Positions 7,163-14,588 of a DNA stretch of 64,000 nt are shown here, piece after piece; positions within the stretch are counted from its first letter, which is position 1, and the number at the start of each line of letters is the position of its first letter. The notes under the pieces were generated by a model. The model was not told where the DNA came from and ran no database searches. It worked only from the letters and a program-made list of their open reading frames with translations. Made by a program: the position numbers and the translations under genes. Source of the stretch: Collinsella aerofaciens (GTDB taxonomy: Bacteria > Actinomycetota > Coriobacteriia > Coriobacteriales > Coriobacteriaceae); the NCBI RefSeq assembly GCF_015555045.1, contig NZ_JADNJQ010000001.1, forward strand, positions 124,001-188,000, written 5' to 3'.

Positions 7163-7869
7163 CCTTCCACCTCCTTCGCGTAGACGACGGTGCGCGAGTT
7201 GCTCGTCTGGTAGCTGCACGTCACGAAGGCCCAGGCCTGCGCGACGTCCGAAGGCTCTTCCAGGACGACCTCGCACCGGGACAATTTGTCCCCGAGGTAG
7301 GCGGCGAGCTCCGCCGCGTCGGCGAAGTCGGTCCGCTTGCCCTCCGAGCTCGCGTCGACCACGTCGGCCGCGAAGACCTTGAGCTCGATCGCCTTCTCGC
7401 GGGTGTAGACCCGGATGGTGCGGTGCCCCTCGGCGAAGTCGCGCGACGAGTACTGCGCGAGCGGCGCGAACATGGTGCCGTCGGACATGTGGTGCCCGTA
7501 GACGATGACGAGCGGGCTCTCGGCACCCTGCGCGCACCCGGCATCTATGTAGGGAGCGCCCCACGCGGATCTTTCGCCGCCGGCGTCGTGCGTGAGGTAG
7601 AAGTCGGGCGATTCGGGCCGGCCCTGGACGATCGGGTAGTCGACGGTCGTGCCCGGCACGCGCACCCAAGCGACGACGGAGGCGGGAAGGGCGTCCCAGT
7701 CGATGCCGCCTCCCGTCTCTTGAGCCTCCATTGTCGCGTCCTCTTCCGCAGTAGGCACCTCGTGCACCTCGTAAGGGTTCCTCTCGGACAGCGGCAGGAC
7801 GGCGAGCGCCCCCATCGCCAGCAACGCCACGGCAATGGCGAGCGCCGTGGCGGCTTTCCCTTTGTTCAT
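7138..7869 (-). CDS. Class B sortase
   Basis: A 243-residue protein with an N-terminal signal anchor (about residues 7-27) and a sortase domain. The catalytic triad is visible: His126/127 in VIVYGHHMSD, Cys218 in FVTCSYQ and Arg226 in SNSRTVVY. The TLxTC-like FVTCSY motif, the inserted helix and the WVRVPGTTVDYPIVQG segment fit class B. It should join the LPxTG-like signal of the neighbouring VaFE protein to peptidoglycan or polymerise it. It is the penultimate gene of the transfer operon, so the element probably brings its own surface adhesin system to assist mating contact. A 15-bp palindrome lies within the gene at 7278-7292. Confidence 0.87.
   Translation of the reverse strand: MNKGKAATALAIAVALLAMGALAVLPLSERNPYEVHEVPTAEEDATMEAQETGGGIDWDALPASVVAWVRVPGTTVDYPIVQGRPESPDFYLTHDAGGERSAWGAPYIDAGCAQGAESPLVIVYGHHMSDGTMFAPLAQYSSRDFAEGHRTIRVYTREKAIELKVFAADVVDASSEGKRTDFADAAELAAYLGDKLSRCEVVLEEPSDVAQAWAFVTCSYQTSNSRTVVYAKEVEGWDSRPSE
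7278..7292. repeat. 15-bp palindrome GGGACAATTTGTCCC, copy 1
   Basis: An odd-length palindrome (7+1+7) inside the sortase gene. Identical sites occur at 14364-14378 and 16370-16384 in two other transfer genes. In each case the minus-strand protein reads DKLS at the site. Confidence 0.6.
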
Positions 7870-7941
7870 GTCCTCCCCCGTTCGCAGGGGAGGCCCCGGG
7901 CGAGCGCCCAGGGCCTCCGGTTCGGTATCGATGCGGCGCCG

Positions 7942-10671
7942 CTACTCTTCCGGCTCTTCGTCTGCCGCGTCCTTGCTTGCGCCGGCCGTCTTGCGCTTGC
8001 GGTACGCGAGCGCCCCGCCCGCACCCGCCGCAGCTGCCAGAGCGATGCCCGCGGCCACGGCGTAGCCGGTGCCGTCGGGGGCGTCGGCCCCGGTCTTGGC
8101 GTAGGGCTCCTCGGGGACCTCGGGCGTGCCGGGGTTGTCCACGACGACGCTCTGCTCGGCGGAGTCGATGTCCTCGTGGGCCGCCACGACGTTGCCGGCG
8201 GAGTCCAGGACCTTCTCGAAGACGACGAGCTCGTCTCCCTCGGCCAGGCCCTCGGTATCGAACTCGAAGGTCACCTCGACGGTGCCGGAGGGCGCCTCGG
8301 GCTCGAAGGGCGTGCGCGCGGTCACCTCGTTGCCGTCCTTGTCGAGGAACGGCTCTCCGGTGCCCTTGTCCATGAGCGTGCCCACGGCGATGTAGGTCTC
8401 GCCGGGGACGAGGCCCTTGTAGGCCACCGTGTCGATGACCTTGGCCTTGCCGGCCTCGATGACCTGGTCGCCGTCGGCGGCGTCGGCCGCCTGCGTGCCC
8501 ACCTCGACGGCGACGTGGACTGTCTGGCCCTCGTCGGAGAGGTCCGCGTGCGACGCCACCTCGGCCTCGTCCTTGCGTAGGCTCTCGAACGCGACCAGGT
8601 CGCGGCCGCCGAGCAGGCTCGCGTCGAAGGCGATCTCGACGTCCTGGCTGCCGGTCGAGAGCGCGGGGGCGAACTCGGCCTTGGCCTCCACGGGCACGCC
8701 CGAGGCGTCGGCCACGGGCTCGCCGGTCGCCTTGTCGACGAGGGTGGCCGAGAGCTCGTACTCCTCGCCGGCCTTCAGGCCCTCGTAGGCGACGGTGTCG
8801 ACGACCTTGGCCTCGGCGTCGGCCGAGACGTCCTTGTCGCCGTCCGCCCCGTCCTTTGCCGTGGTGGAGATGCGCGGGCCCTCCTGGTCGTCGAGGCCCA
8901 TCCACACGGCCTTCGCGACCGTCGAGTCGCGATCGACCCAGAAGCTCCTCGTGATGAGCTCGAGGCCCTCGTTGGCATCGCAGCGCAGCTCGGTCATGGT
9001 GTAGGCGCCGTACGGCAGGGCCGCCAGCGAGTCGTCGACCGGCGCCGAGGAGCCGTCCTCGCCGAGCGAGAACCAGATGCCGGCCTTCGGGTCCATGTCG
9101 GCGGCAGCAATCGGGCCCTCATGGCCAAGCAGGGCGTCGTTGGCGTTGGTGTCCCTCGAGTGCCTGTTCCAGCTGCTCGCGGTCGACGCGTCGCCGTTGC
9201 GGTCCGTGACCAGCACGTGAGTCTCGCCGGTGGCCGCGTTCTCGATGGCGAACGGGACCATGAGGCCGGCGTTGTCGGACTCGCTCTTCTTGGAGAGCTC
9301 GAGGTCGTTGCGCACCACCTGGTCGCGAAACTCGAGCGCGGCGCCGTCCGCGGAGGCGCTCACGACCTCGCCGCCGGTGCGGACCTCGAAGGTGCGGGGC
9401 TCGCCGTCGGTCAGCAGGTAGCTCCCGTTCGTCGCCGTCTCCCGCACGTCGTAGGTCCCGTACGGCAGTGCGTCGGCCGCGGTCTGCGCGGTGTAGGCGC
9501 CGGCCTCGTCGTTCCATGCGGTGGTCAGCGTGGCCACGGCCTCGCCCGGCTCGCGCCATTCGCCGTCAACGAGGACCTTGTGCGCCGAGCGGTTCGTGAC
9601 GGTGAACTCGATCCCGTCGAGGCCGGGGTGCTCGCCAGGCGCCTCCCTGTGGCCGCTGCCCGCGAGCGCCTCGGACGCCTGCAGCTCCTTGTCGGACTTG
9701 GTCACCTGCACGCCGCCGCGGAAGACCTCGTCGGTCACGGGGTCGCCCGTGAGGTCGCGCACCTCGTCGGCCTTCACGGCGAACGCGACGGAGGCGTCGC
9801 TGGCGTCGTAGCCCTCGGGCGCGCCGGACTCGACGATGCGGTAATTGCCCGCGGGGAGGGTGTCGGCGCCGGTCGCGGCGACGTGCGACCCGTCCTCGGG
9901 CGCGGTCTTTATCGTGGCGCATACCTCGCCGTCGGCGTAGTACTTGCCGCCGACCAGCACGTAGCGGCCGGTCTCGTTAACGACGGAGAAGCTCGCGCCG
10001 TCGAGCGAGGCGTCGCCCTGGGGCTCCGCGCCCGCCTCGGAGTCCGTTTTGGCGACCTTGACTCCGCCTGCGGACCAGCTGAAGCTCACGAGCGTCTGAG
10101 AGCCGCCGCCGGTCCTGACGCAGAACGCCTCGAACCCGGCGGATACCTTGCCGGCGCCCGCCTTCATCTTGGCGAAGGTCCCGCCGATCAGCTCGGATTT
10201 CGCCCAGGAGGCGAACTCGGCGCTCGTGCCGTGCGTGGCAGCCGACTCGGACCCAGAGTAGGCGTAGGCGATGAGCACATGGCTCGCCGCGGCGTACTTC
10301 GCGTCGTCCCAGCCGCCGCCGTCGTACCAGCTGCCCGGGAACATCGACGCGTCGAAGCCGGGAGAGCCGAACGAGTACCAGATCGCCGCTGTCACGTCGC
10401 CGCTCGGCACGGGGCTCGTCGAGTAGGAGCCCGCCGCGGGCGTCGGGGACGAGGGCTCGGCGCAGTAGGCGATGTTCCCGTCGGCGCTCATCCACGTGGT
10501 GGCGAAGCCGCCGTAGGGGATCTTGCCGCCGATGGACACGTCTACCGTGCTCGGCGCGGCGTAGGCGGGCGAGGCCGCCACGGAGGCGAGCAGAGCCCCC
10601 GCCGCCAGGATGAGCGCCATGGCGCATCGGAGGAGCTTTTCCTGCAGGGTGCAGTCTTTCGCTGCGTTCAT
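7942..10671 (-). CDS. VaFE-repeat, SpaA-like cell-wall-anchored surface protein
   Basis: A 909-residue protein with a Sec signal peptide (about 1-39, cleaved near AYA-AP). An N-terminal Cys-containing domain (NIAYCAEPSS, possibly thioester-type) is followed by several Cna-B/SpaA-like repeats. Two C-terminal repeats carry DLVAFESL and ELVVFEKV, the signature of VaFE-repeat proteins. The sorting signal is YAKTG (857-861), then a hydrophobic helix and a basic tail (RKRK). The deviation from LPxTG fits a dedicated partner, the class B sortase encoded 72 bases downstream. It is probably an isopeptide-stabilised adhesin or pilin used in mating-pair contact. The start at 10671 has GGGAGGCGG upstream. 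Confidence 0.87.
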   Translation of the reverse strand: MNAAKDCTLQEKLLRCAMALILAAGALLASVAASPAYAAPSTVDVSIGGKIPYGGFATTWMSADGNIAYCAEPSSPTPAAGSYSTSPVPSGDVTAAIWYSFGSPGFDASMFPGSWYDGGGWDDAKYAAASHVLIAYAYSGSESAATHGTSAEFASWAKSELIGGTFAKMKAGAGKVSAGFEAFCVRTGGGSQTLVSFSWSAGGVKVAKTDSEAGAEPQGDASLDGASFSVVNETGRYVLVGGKYYADGEVCATIKTAPEDGSHVAATGADTLPAGNYRIVESGAPEGYDASDASVAFAVKADEVRDLTGDPVTDEVFRGGVQVTKSDKELQASEALAGSGHREAPGEHPGLDGIEFTVTNRSAHKVLVDGEWREPGEAVATLTTAWNDEAGAYTAQTAADALPYGTYDVRETATNGSYLLTDGEPRTFEVRTGGEVVSASADGAALEFRDQVVRNDLELSKKSESDNAGLMVPFAIENAATGETHVLVTDRNGDASTASSWNRHSRDTNANDALLGHEGPIAAADMDPKAGIWFSLGEDGSSAPVDDSLAALPYGAYTMTELRCDANEGLELITRSFWVDRDSTVAKAVWMGLDDQEGPRISTTAKDGADGDKDVSADAEAKVVDTVAYEGLKAGEEYELSATLVDKATGEPVADASGVPVEAKAEFAPALSTGSQDVEIAFDASLLGGRDLVAFESLRKDEAEVASHADLSDEGQTVHVAVEVGTQAADAADGDQVIEAGKAKVIDTVAYKGLVPGETYIAVGTLMDKGTGEPFLDKDGNEVTARTPFEPEAPSGTVEVTFEFDTEGLAEGDELVVFEKVLDSAGNVVAAHEDIDSAEQSVVVDNPGTPEVPEEPYAKTGADAPDGTGYAVAAGIALAAAAGAGGALAYRKRKTAGASKDAADEEPEE

Positions 10672-10683
10672 CTTTCCGCCTCC

Positions 10684-11142
10684 CTATCTCTCGACGCTTC
10701 GCTGTGCGCGGGGCGCCTCGTGCTCGGCAGCGCGGCTCGCCTGGCGGGCGTGCTCGGCGCGCTCCGCGAGGTAGCGCGAGCGCCCTGCGTCAACGGCCTC
10801 CTTGAGCTGCGCGGGCATGACCTTCACGGTGTCCTTGACCGCGCGGCCGCCCTCGTCGAGCTCGGGCTGGCCGTCCGGGCCCATCACCGTCTTCCTCAGC
10901 CACACCTCGCGGTTCGCGAGCAGCGGTATGTCCCGGAAGTCGGCCCCCTTGAAGCGGCTCTCGTTCACGAACATGGGGCTGAACTCGTAGCCTCCCACGT
11001 CCACGCCGTCGACGACGGTGCCCTTGGGAAGGGTCGCCGAGTTGAAGGTCCTGGCCTCGCCGGTCGCGCGGTCGGTGTACTCGATGCCCTCGCGCACGAA
11101 GCTCTTGTGCAGCGAGAGGTACACGTTCTTCCTCTCTTCCAT
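10684..11142 (-). CDS. Conserved transfer-operon hypothetical protein
   Basis: A 152-residue protein. The start at 11142 (MEERKNVYLSLHKS) follows AAGGAGGAAAGAC. The N-terminal two-thirds look globular (GIEYTDRATGEARTFNSATL, GGYEFSPMFVNESRFKGADF, REVWLRKTVMGPDG). The C-terminus is a charged helix rich in Ala, Arg and Glu (AERAEHARQASRAAEHE), a tail style shared with the PcfB-like and 177-residue proteins of this operon. There is no signal peptide. The family is not recognised. The position between the VirB6-like gene and the surface-protein gene suggests a cytoplasmic role in transfer. Confidence 0.65.
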   Translation of the reverse strand: MEERKNVYLSLHKSFVREGIEYTDRATGEARTFNSATLPKGTVVDGVDVGGYEFSPMFVNESRFKGADFRDIPLLANREVWLRKTVMGPDGQPELDEGGRAVKDTVKVMPAQLKEAVDAGRSRYLAERAEHARQASRAAEHEAPRAQRSVER

Positions 11143-11251
11143 GTCTTTCCTCCTTTTCGTTTTCAATCGGTCCTTGTCTTCATCCGCCGGGACGCGTGCC
11201 CCGGCGCGGTGCCCCTATCTCATGGCGACCGCCCCCTTCCTCGCTTTTCCG

Positions 11252-12253
11252 CTAGAAGCCGCTCACGATGTCGCGCGCCCAGGAGCCGCTCTTCACGAGG
11301 GCCAGGATGAGCAGCACGCACATGGCCAGGTACTGCAGCGCGTAGGTGAGCCCGTTCGCGACCGCGTCGGCCGGGGTGCCCGTCCCGGGGTTCGCCCCGG
11401 TGAGCCCGCCGAGCACGAGCGGGAACGATATGAGCAGCACGAGGATGATGACGCCGGCGATGCAGACCGCCCCGAAGCTCTTCAGGTAGCCAAGGCCTAT
11501 CTGGCGCGTGGCGTCCATGCCGAGGAACGCCAGCGGGATCGGGGCGAACGCGGCCATGATGTAGAGCTGGAGCGCGCGGGCCCAGCAGACCACGAGGGCG
11601 ACGACGTAGGCCGCCAGCACCACGACCCAGCTGATGAGGCTCACGACGAGCATGGCGATGAGCGACGGGATGTCGTCGTCGGTGGTGACGACGGACACCT
11701 CGGGCAGGTCGAGCGCGCCTCCGGCGCCGAAGAGCGCCTCGACTCGGTCGATGGCGAGCCCGCAGACCTCGTAGATCGACGCCATCAGGTCGAAGCTGTT
11801 CTGTATGAGGAACAGGAACACGGCGAAGAACACGAGAAGGAAAACGACCTCCTTGACGCCGGGAAGGCTCTGGCTGCCGTCCATGCGCTGGGAGATCTCG
11901 ATGAGCTTCAGGGTGAAGACCAGGCCGAGCACCCCGCACCCGATCGGCAGGATGGCAACCTGCCATACGCCCCGGGCGACGTCGTGCATGGTCAGGTCGC
12001 TCGAGCTCGTGAGCATGTGCGCGAAGTCGGCCGAGAGGATCCCGTTCGCGCCGATCGACCCGAGCACGCCCGTCTGAGCCTTGAACATCCAGTTGCAGCA
12101 GTCGCGCAGAAGGCCGCACAGCCAATCGTTGACGTCCCCGGCTATGTCGGCGTATGCCGGCTGCGCGGGGACGAGCAGGAGCGCGCAGAGGGCGAACGCC
12201 GCCGCGGCGGAGATGGCGAACGCCCTGCGGCGCTGCGCCTTGAGCGCCCCCAT
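11252..12253 (-). CDS. VirB6/TrbL-like polytopic membrane protein
   Basis: A 333-residue protein with a signal peptide (residues 10-35, ending AYA-DI) and about six further hydrophobic segments, for example VWQVAILPIGCGVLGLVF, VVFLLVFFAVFLFLI and LIAMLVVSLISWVVVLAAYV. The motif WARALQLYIMAAFAPIPLAFL is typical of TrbL/VirB6-like channel components. It would form the inner-membrane channel of the mating apparatus. Two Cys after the signal peptide (LCGLLRDCCNWMF) may form disulfides. It starts three bases after the stop of the upstream exported protein, so the two are co-transcribed. Confidence 0.8.
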   Translation of the reverse strand: MGALKAQRRRAFAISAAAAFALCALLLVPAQPAYADIAGDVNDWLCGLLRDCCNWMFKAQTGVLGSIGANGILSADFAHMLTSSSDLTMHDVARGVWQVAILPIGCGVLGLVFTLKLIEISQRMDGSQSLPGVKEVVFLLVFFAVFLFLIQNSFDLMASIYEVCGLAIDRVEALFGAGGALDLPEVSVVTTDDDIPSLIAMLVVSLISWVVVLAAYVVALVVCWARALQLYIMAAFAPIPLAFLGMDATRQIGLGYLKSFGAVCIAGVIILVLLISFPLVLGGLTGANPGTGTPADAVANGLTYALQYLAMCVLLILALVKSGSWARDIVSGF

Positions 12254-12255
12254 GG

Positions 12256-12975
12256 CTACATCGCCTCCAGCGAGCCGCCGCGCGAGACCACGGTGACCAC
12301 CGTCGAGGCGGGGTCGTCGAGCGTGAAGGTCGTCGACGCGACGTTCCCGGCGTAGTCGAGCCACACCTCCTTGTCCCAGGTGGCTCCCGTCGCCCGCGGG
12401 GACACCTCCGCCGCCTTTTTGGCGACGATGTCCTTGATGTCGGCCGAGTCGGCGCCCAGCGCCTTGGAGAGGCGGTCGTCGGTGCCGGTCACGGAGAACG
12501 CTCCGTCTTGCGCCTTCTGGGGCACGTAGGCCTGCGTCAGGAGGTCGCATGCCAGGGTGCGGGCGTCCCCGCTGCCCGAGACCTGGATGAGCGAGAGCCC
12601 TCCCGCCTTGTCGCCGGTTCCCTTGACCTCGATGGGCACGCTGAGCACGCCGCCGGCCTCGGAGGGCTCCTCGGCCGAGAAGAACCAGGCGCGCTCGGTG
12701 CCGCCCGCGCTCTCCACCATGGCGCCCTCGACGATCCGCAGCGTGGCTGTCGGGTCGTCGGCGCCCGTCCATGCGGTGTTCCAGAGCGCCTCGGCGCCCG
12801 AGGCGGCCTTCCCGGTCGCCGCGTCGGCGCCTGCAGCCGCGGGCTGCTCTTGCTCCTGGGGACTATCCTGCGCGCCTTCCTGCGGGGCGATGGCGCAGCG
12901 CGCCGCGCCCGCGCCGAGCGCCACGGTGAGCGCGCCTGCCGCGACGGCGGCCATGACCCTTGACTTTCCCTGCAT
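12256..12975 (-). CDS. Exported hypothetical protein of the transfer apparatus
   Basis: A 239-residue protein with an N-terminal hydrophobic signal or anchor (residues 7-28, with a Cys at 27 that lacks a good lipobox). A Glu/Gln/Ala-rich linker follows, then a compact domain (TLRIVEGAMVESAGGTERAWFF...LIQVSGSGDARTLACDLL...EVWLDYAGNVASTTFTLDD). The layout of anchor, linker and beta-rich extracellular domain resembles TcpC/VirB8-like proteins of Gram-positive conjugation systems, but no motif proves this. It lies between the peptidoglycan hydrolase and the VirB6-like genes in a tight operon. Confidence 0.6.
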   Translation of the reverse strand: MQGKSRVMAAVAAGALTVALGAGAARCAIAPQEGAQDSPQEQEQPAAAGADAATGKAASGAEALWNTAWTGADDPTATLRIVEGAMVESAGGTERAWFFSAEEPSEAGGVLSVPIEVKGTGDKAGGLSLIQVSGSGDARTLACDLLTQAYVPQKAQDGAFSVTGTDDRLSKALGADSADIKDIVAKKAAEVSPRATGATWDKEVWLDYAGNVASTTFTLDDPASTVVTVVSRGGSLEAM

Positions 12976-12984
12976 TGGTTTCTC

Positions 12985-14586
12985 CTATCTCGCGGTGAGC
13001 GCGCAGCTGAAGCTGCCGATGCCGCTCGCTATGCGGCACACGTCGCCCGTTCGCGGCTCGTGTATGTACCTGTCGTCGCCGATGTAGATGGCCACGTGGC
13101 CCGAGCGGTAGAGGATGTCGCCGGGCTTCGCCTCCGAGAGCGGTATGCGCCTGAGCTCCTCGTACTGGGAACCCGTGTAGTGGCTTATGCGGATGCCCGC
13201 CTGCGCGTAGCAGTACTGCGTGAGCCCGCTGCAGTCGAGCGCCTTGCCGGGGGTCGAGCCTCCCCACACGTAGGGCACGCCGAGCTGGCTGTACGCCGCC
13301 TCGACGATCGCGTTCCCGTTCGCGGTCGAGTCCTTCAGGTCCTCGACCGTCATGGAGTCGAGCCGGTAGAGGCCCCATTGCGCCATGATCGACTTCAAGG
13401 ACTCGACGTAGGACGAGTCGGTCGCCCAGCCGGCGTCCTTGAGCCCCTCGGCCATCCTGTCCGAGTCGTGCCTCTCGATCGCCTCCTGGATGAGGGCGTT
13501 GCCCGAGTAGCGCTCCGCCTGCAGGAAGACCCTGCTGCGGAAGCGGATGCACTCGGCGTCGCCGGTGAAGCGGATGAAGCTCGCCGTGATCTGGGTGTGC
13601 TCGCCTGGCACGTACTCCTCGCTGGTGGCCCAGTTCGCCTTGCCGGCCACCTCGGGGCAGCCCGCGTAGCCCGACCACCACTTCATGCCGAAGAGGTTGT
13701 GGTCGCGCTCTGCGAGCTGGCTCATGCGGTCCCCCTGGCCGGACTCCTGGATGATCTGCGCTATGGTGCAGCCCGCCGGGTGCCCGTACTCCTCCTGGCA
13801 CTCGACCGCCGCCTCGACCATCTCGTAGGTGATGTAGGGAGGCAGCCCCTCGAGGCCCTGTTTGGAGGCCGCGTCGTCCCAGAAGCCGAACAGCGCGCTC
13901 AGCAGCTGCGCGACGGCGAGCGCGCACGCGACGAAGGCCACGATGCCGGCCGCCGCCCCGAGCAGGGCGGGCGCCGCGCCCGAGACCGCGCCCGCGATCG
14001 CGGAGGCTGCGCCCTTCGACCCCGCGGCTCGGGCCGCCTCGCCCGACGCCTGCGCCGCCGCCTGGGCCGCCTGGTGCTTGGCCGGGGCGGTCGCGCCGGC
14101 TGCCTCGGGGCCGCGCACGCCTCCCTTTGGGGCGCCGAGCGCGGTCGCCGCCTTGCGGCTGCCTTGGGCTGCTTTCTTCGCCTTCCTCCGCCGCAGCCCT
14201 CCCGCGGCCTTCTTGGCCGCATGCCCCGCGTCGTACATGCCCGAGGCGCCCTCGAGCTCTTCCGAGTCGTCGAATTGGGAGACTGCCTCCCGGGCGATCG
14301 CCAGCTTCGCCGCCTCGACGCGCGAGCGCATCGCTACCGCCGCGCGCCGGTCTCCGGCGGGTTGGGACAATTTGTCCCCGAGTCCGCCTTCCGGCGCGTC
14401 GGGCCTGGAAGGGCGTCCCTTCGCCGTTGCGGCGGGGCCTCCCGCCTCGTCGAGCGGGCCGGCTCCCTCCGAGACGTTTCCCAGGGCGTCGCGCTCGGTC
14501 TCCGCGACGTCGCCCGCGGTGAGCACGTCGCGGCGCCGCGCCCCTACCACCTCGAGCATCCCGCCGCCCTCGCTCGGGCCGGCCAT
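12985..14586 (-). CDS. Two-domain peptidoglycan hydrolase (glucosaminidase + NlpC/P60)
   Basis: A 533-residue protein. A long Ala/Gly-rich cytoplasmic region (1-200) is followed by a transmembrane helix (about 205-235). Next comes a GH73-like glucosaminidase or lysozyme-like domain (Glu281 in IIQESGQGD; HNLFGMKWWSGYAGC). The C-terminal NlpC/P60 domain has Cys452 in DCSGL, His497 in RSGHVAIYIG and His509 in YIHEP. It opens the cell wall for the mating channel, a VirB1-like role. It starts three bases after the VirB4 stop. A 15-bp palindrome lies in its 5' part. Both catalytic sets look intact. Confidence 0.88.
   Translation of the reverse strand: MAGPSEGGGMLEVVGARRRDVLTAGDVAETERDALGNVSEGAGPLDEAGGPAATAKGRPSRPDAPEGGLGDKLSQPAGDRRAAVAMRSRVEAAKLAIAREAVSQFDDSEELEGASGMYDAGHAAKKAAGGLRRRKAKKAAQGSRKAATALGAPKGGVRGPEAAGATAPAKHQAAQAAAQASGEAARAAGSKGAASAIAGAVSGAAPALLGAAAGIVAFVACALAVAQLLSALFGFWDDAASKQGLEGLPPYITYEMVEAAVECQEEYGHPAGCTIAQIIQESGQGDRMSQLAERDHNLFGMKWWSGYAGCPEVAGKANWATSEEYVPGEHTQITASFIRFTGDAECIRFRSRVFLQAERYSGNALIQEAIERHDSDRMAEGLKDAGWATDSSYVESLKSIMAQWGLYRLDSMTVEDLKDSTANGNAIVEAAYSQLGVPYVWGGSTPGKALDCSGLTQYCYAQAGIRISHYTGSQYEELRRIPLSEAKPGDILYRSGHVAIYIGDDRYIHEPRTGDVCRIASGIGSFSCALTAR
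14364..14378. repeat. 15-bp palindrome GGGACAATTTGTCCC, copy 2
   Basis: Identical to the copies at 7278 and 16370. It lies inside the peptidoglycan hydrolase gene. Confidence 0.6.
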
Positions 14587-14588
14587 TC

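Noticed and set aside
7067-8905. Very long minus-strand frame of about 612 codons
   Set aside because: It lies out of frame with the VaFE protein and sortase genes, and its product is Arg/Gly-rich; only its last 31 codons are called as a miniprotein because of a strong RBS.
9121-11310. Plus-strand frame of about 729 codons antisense to the surface-protein gene
   Set aside because: Compositionally a mirror of the coding strand (Val/Gly/Arg/His-rich), without motifs or start signal.
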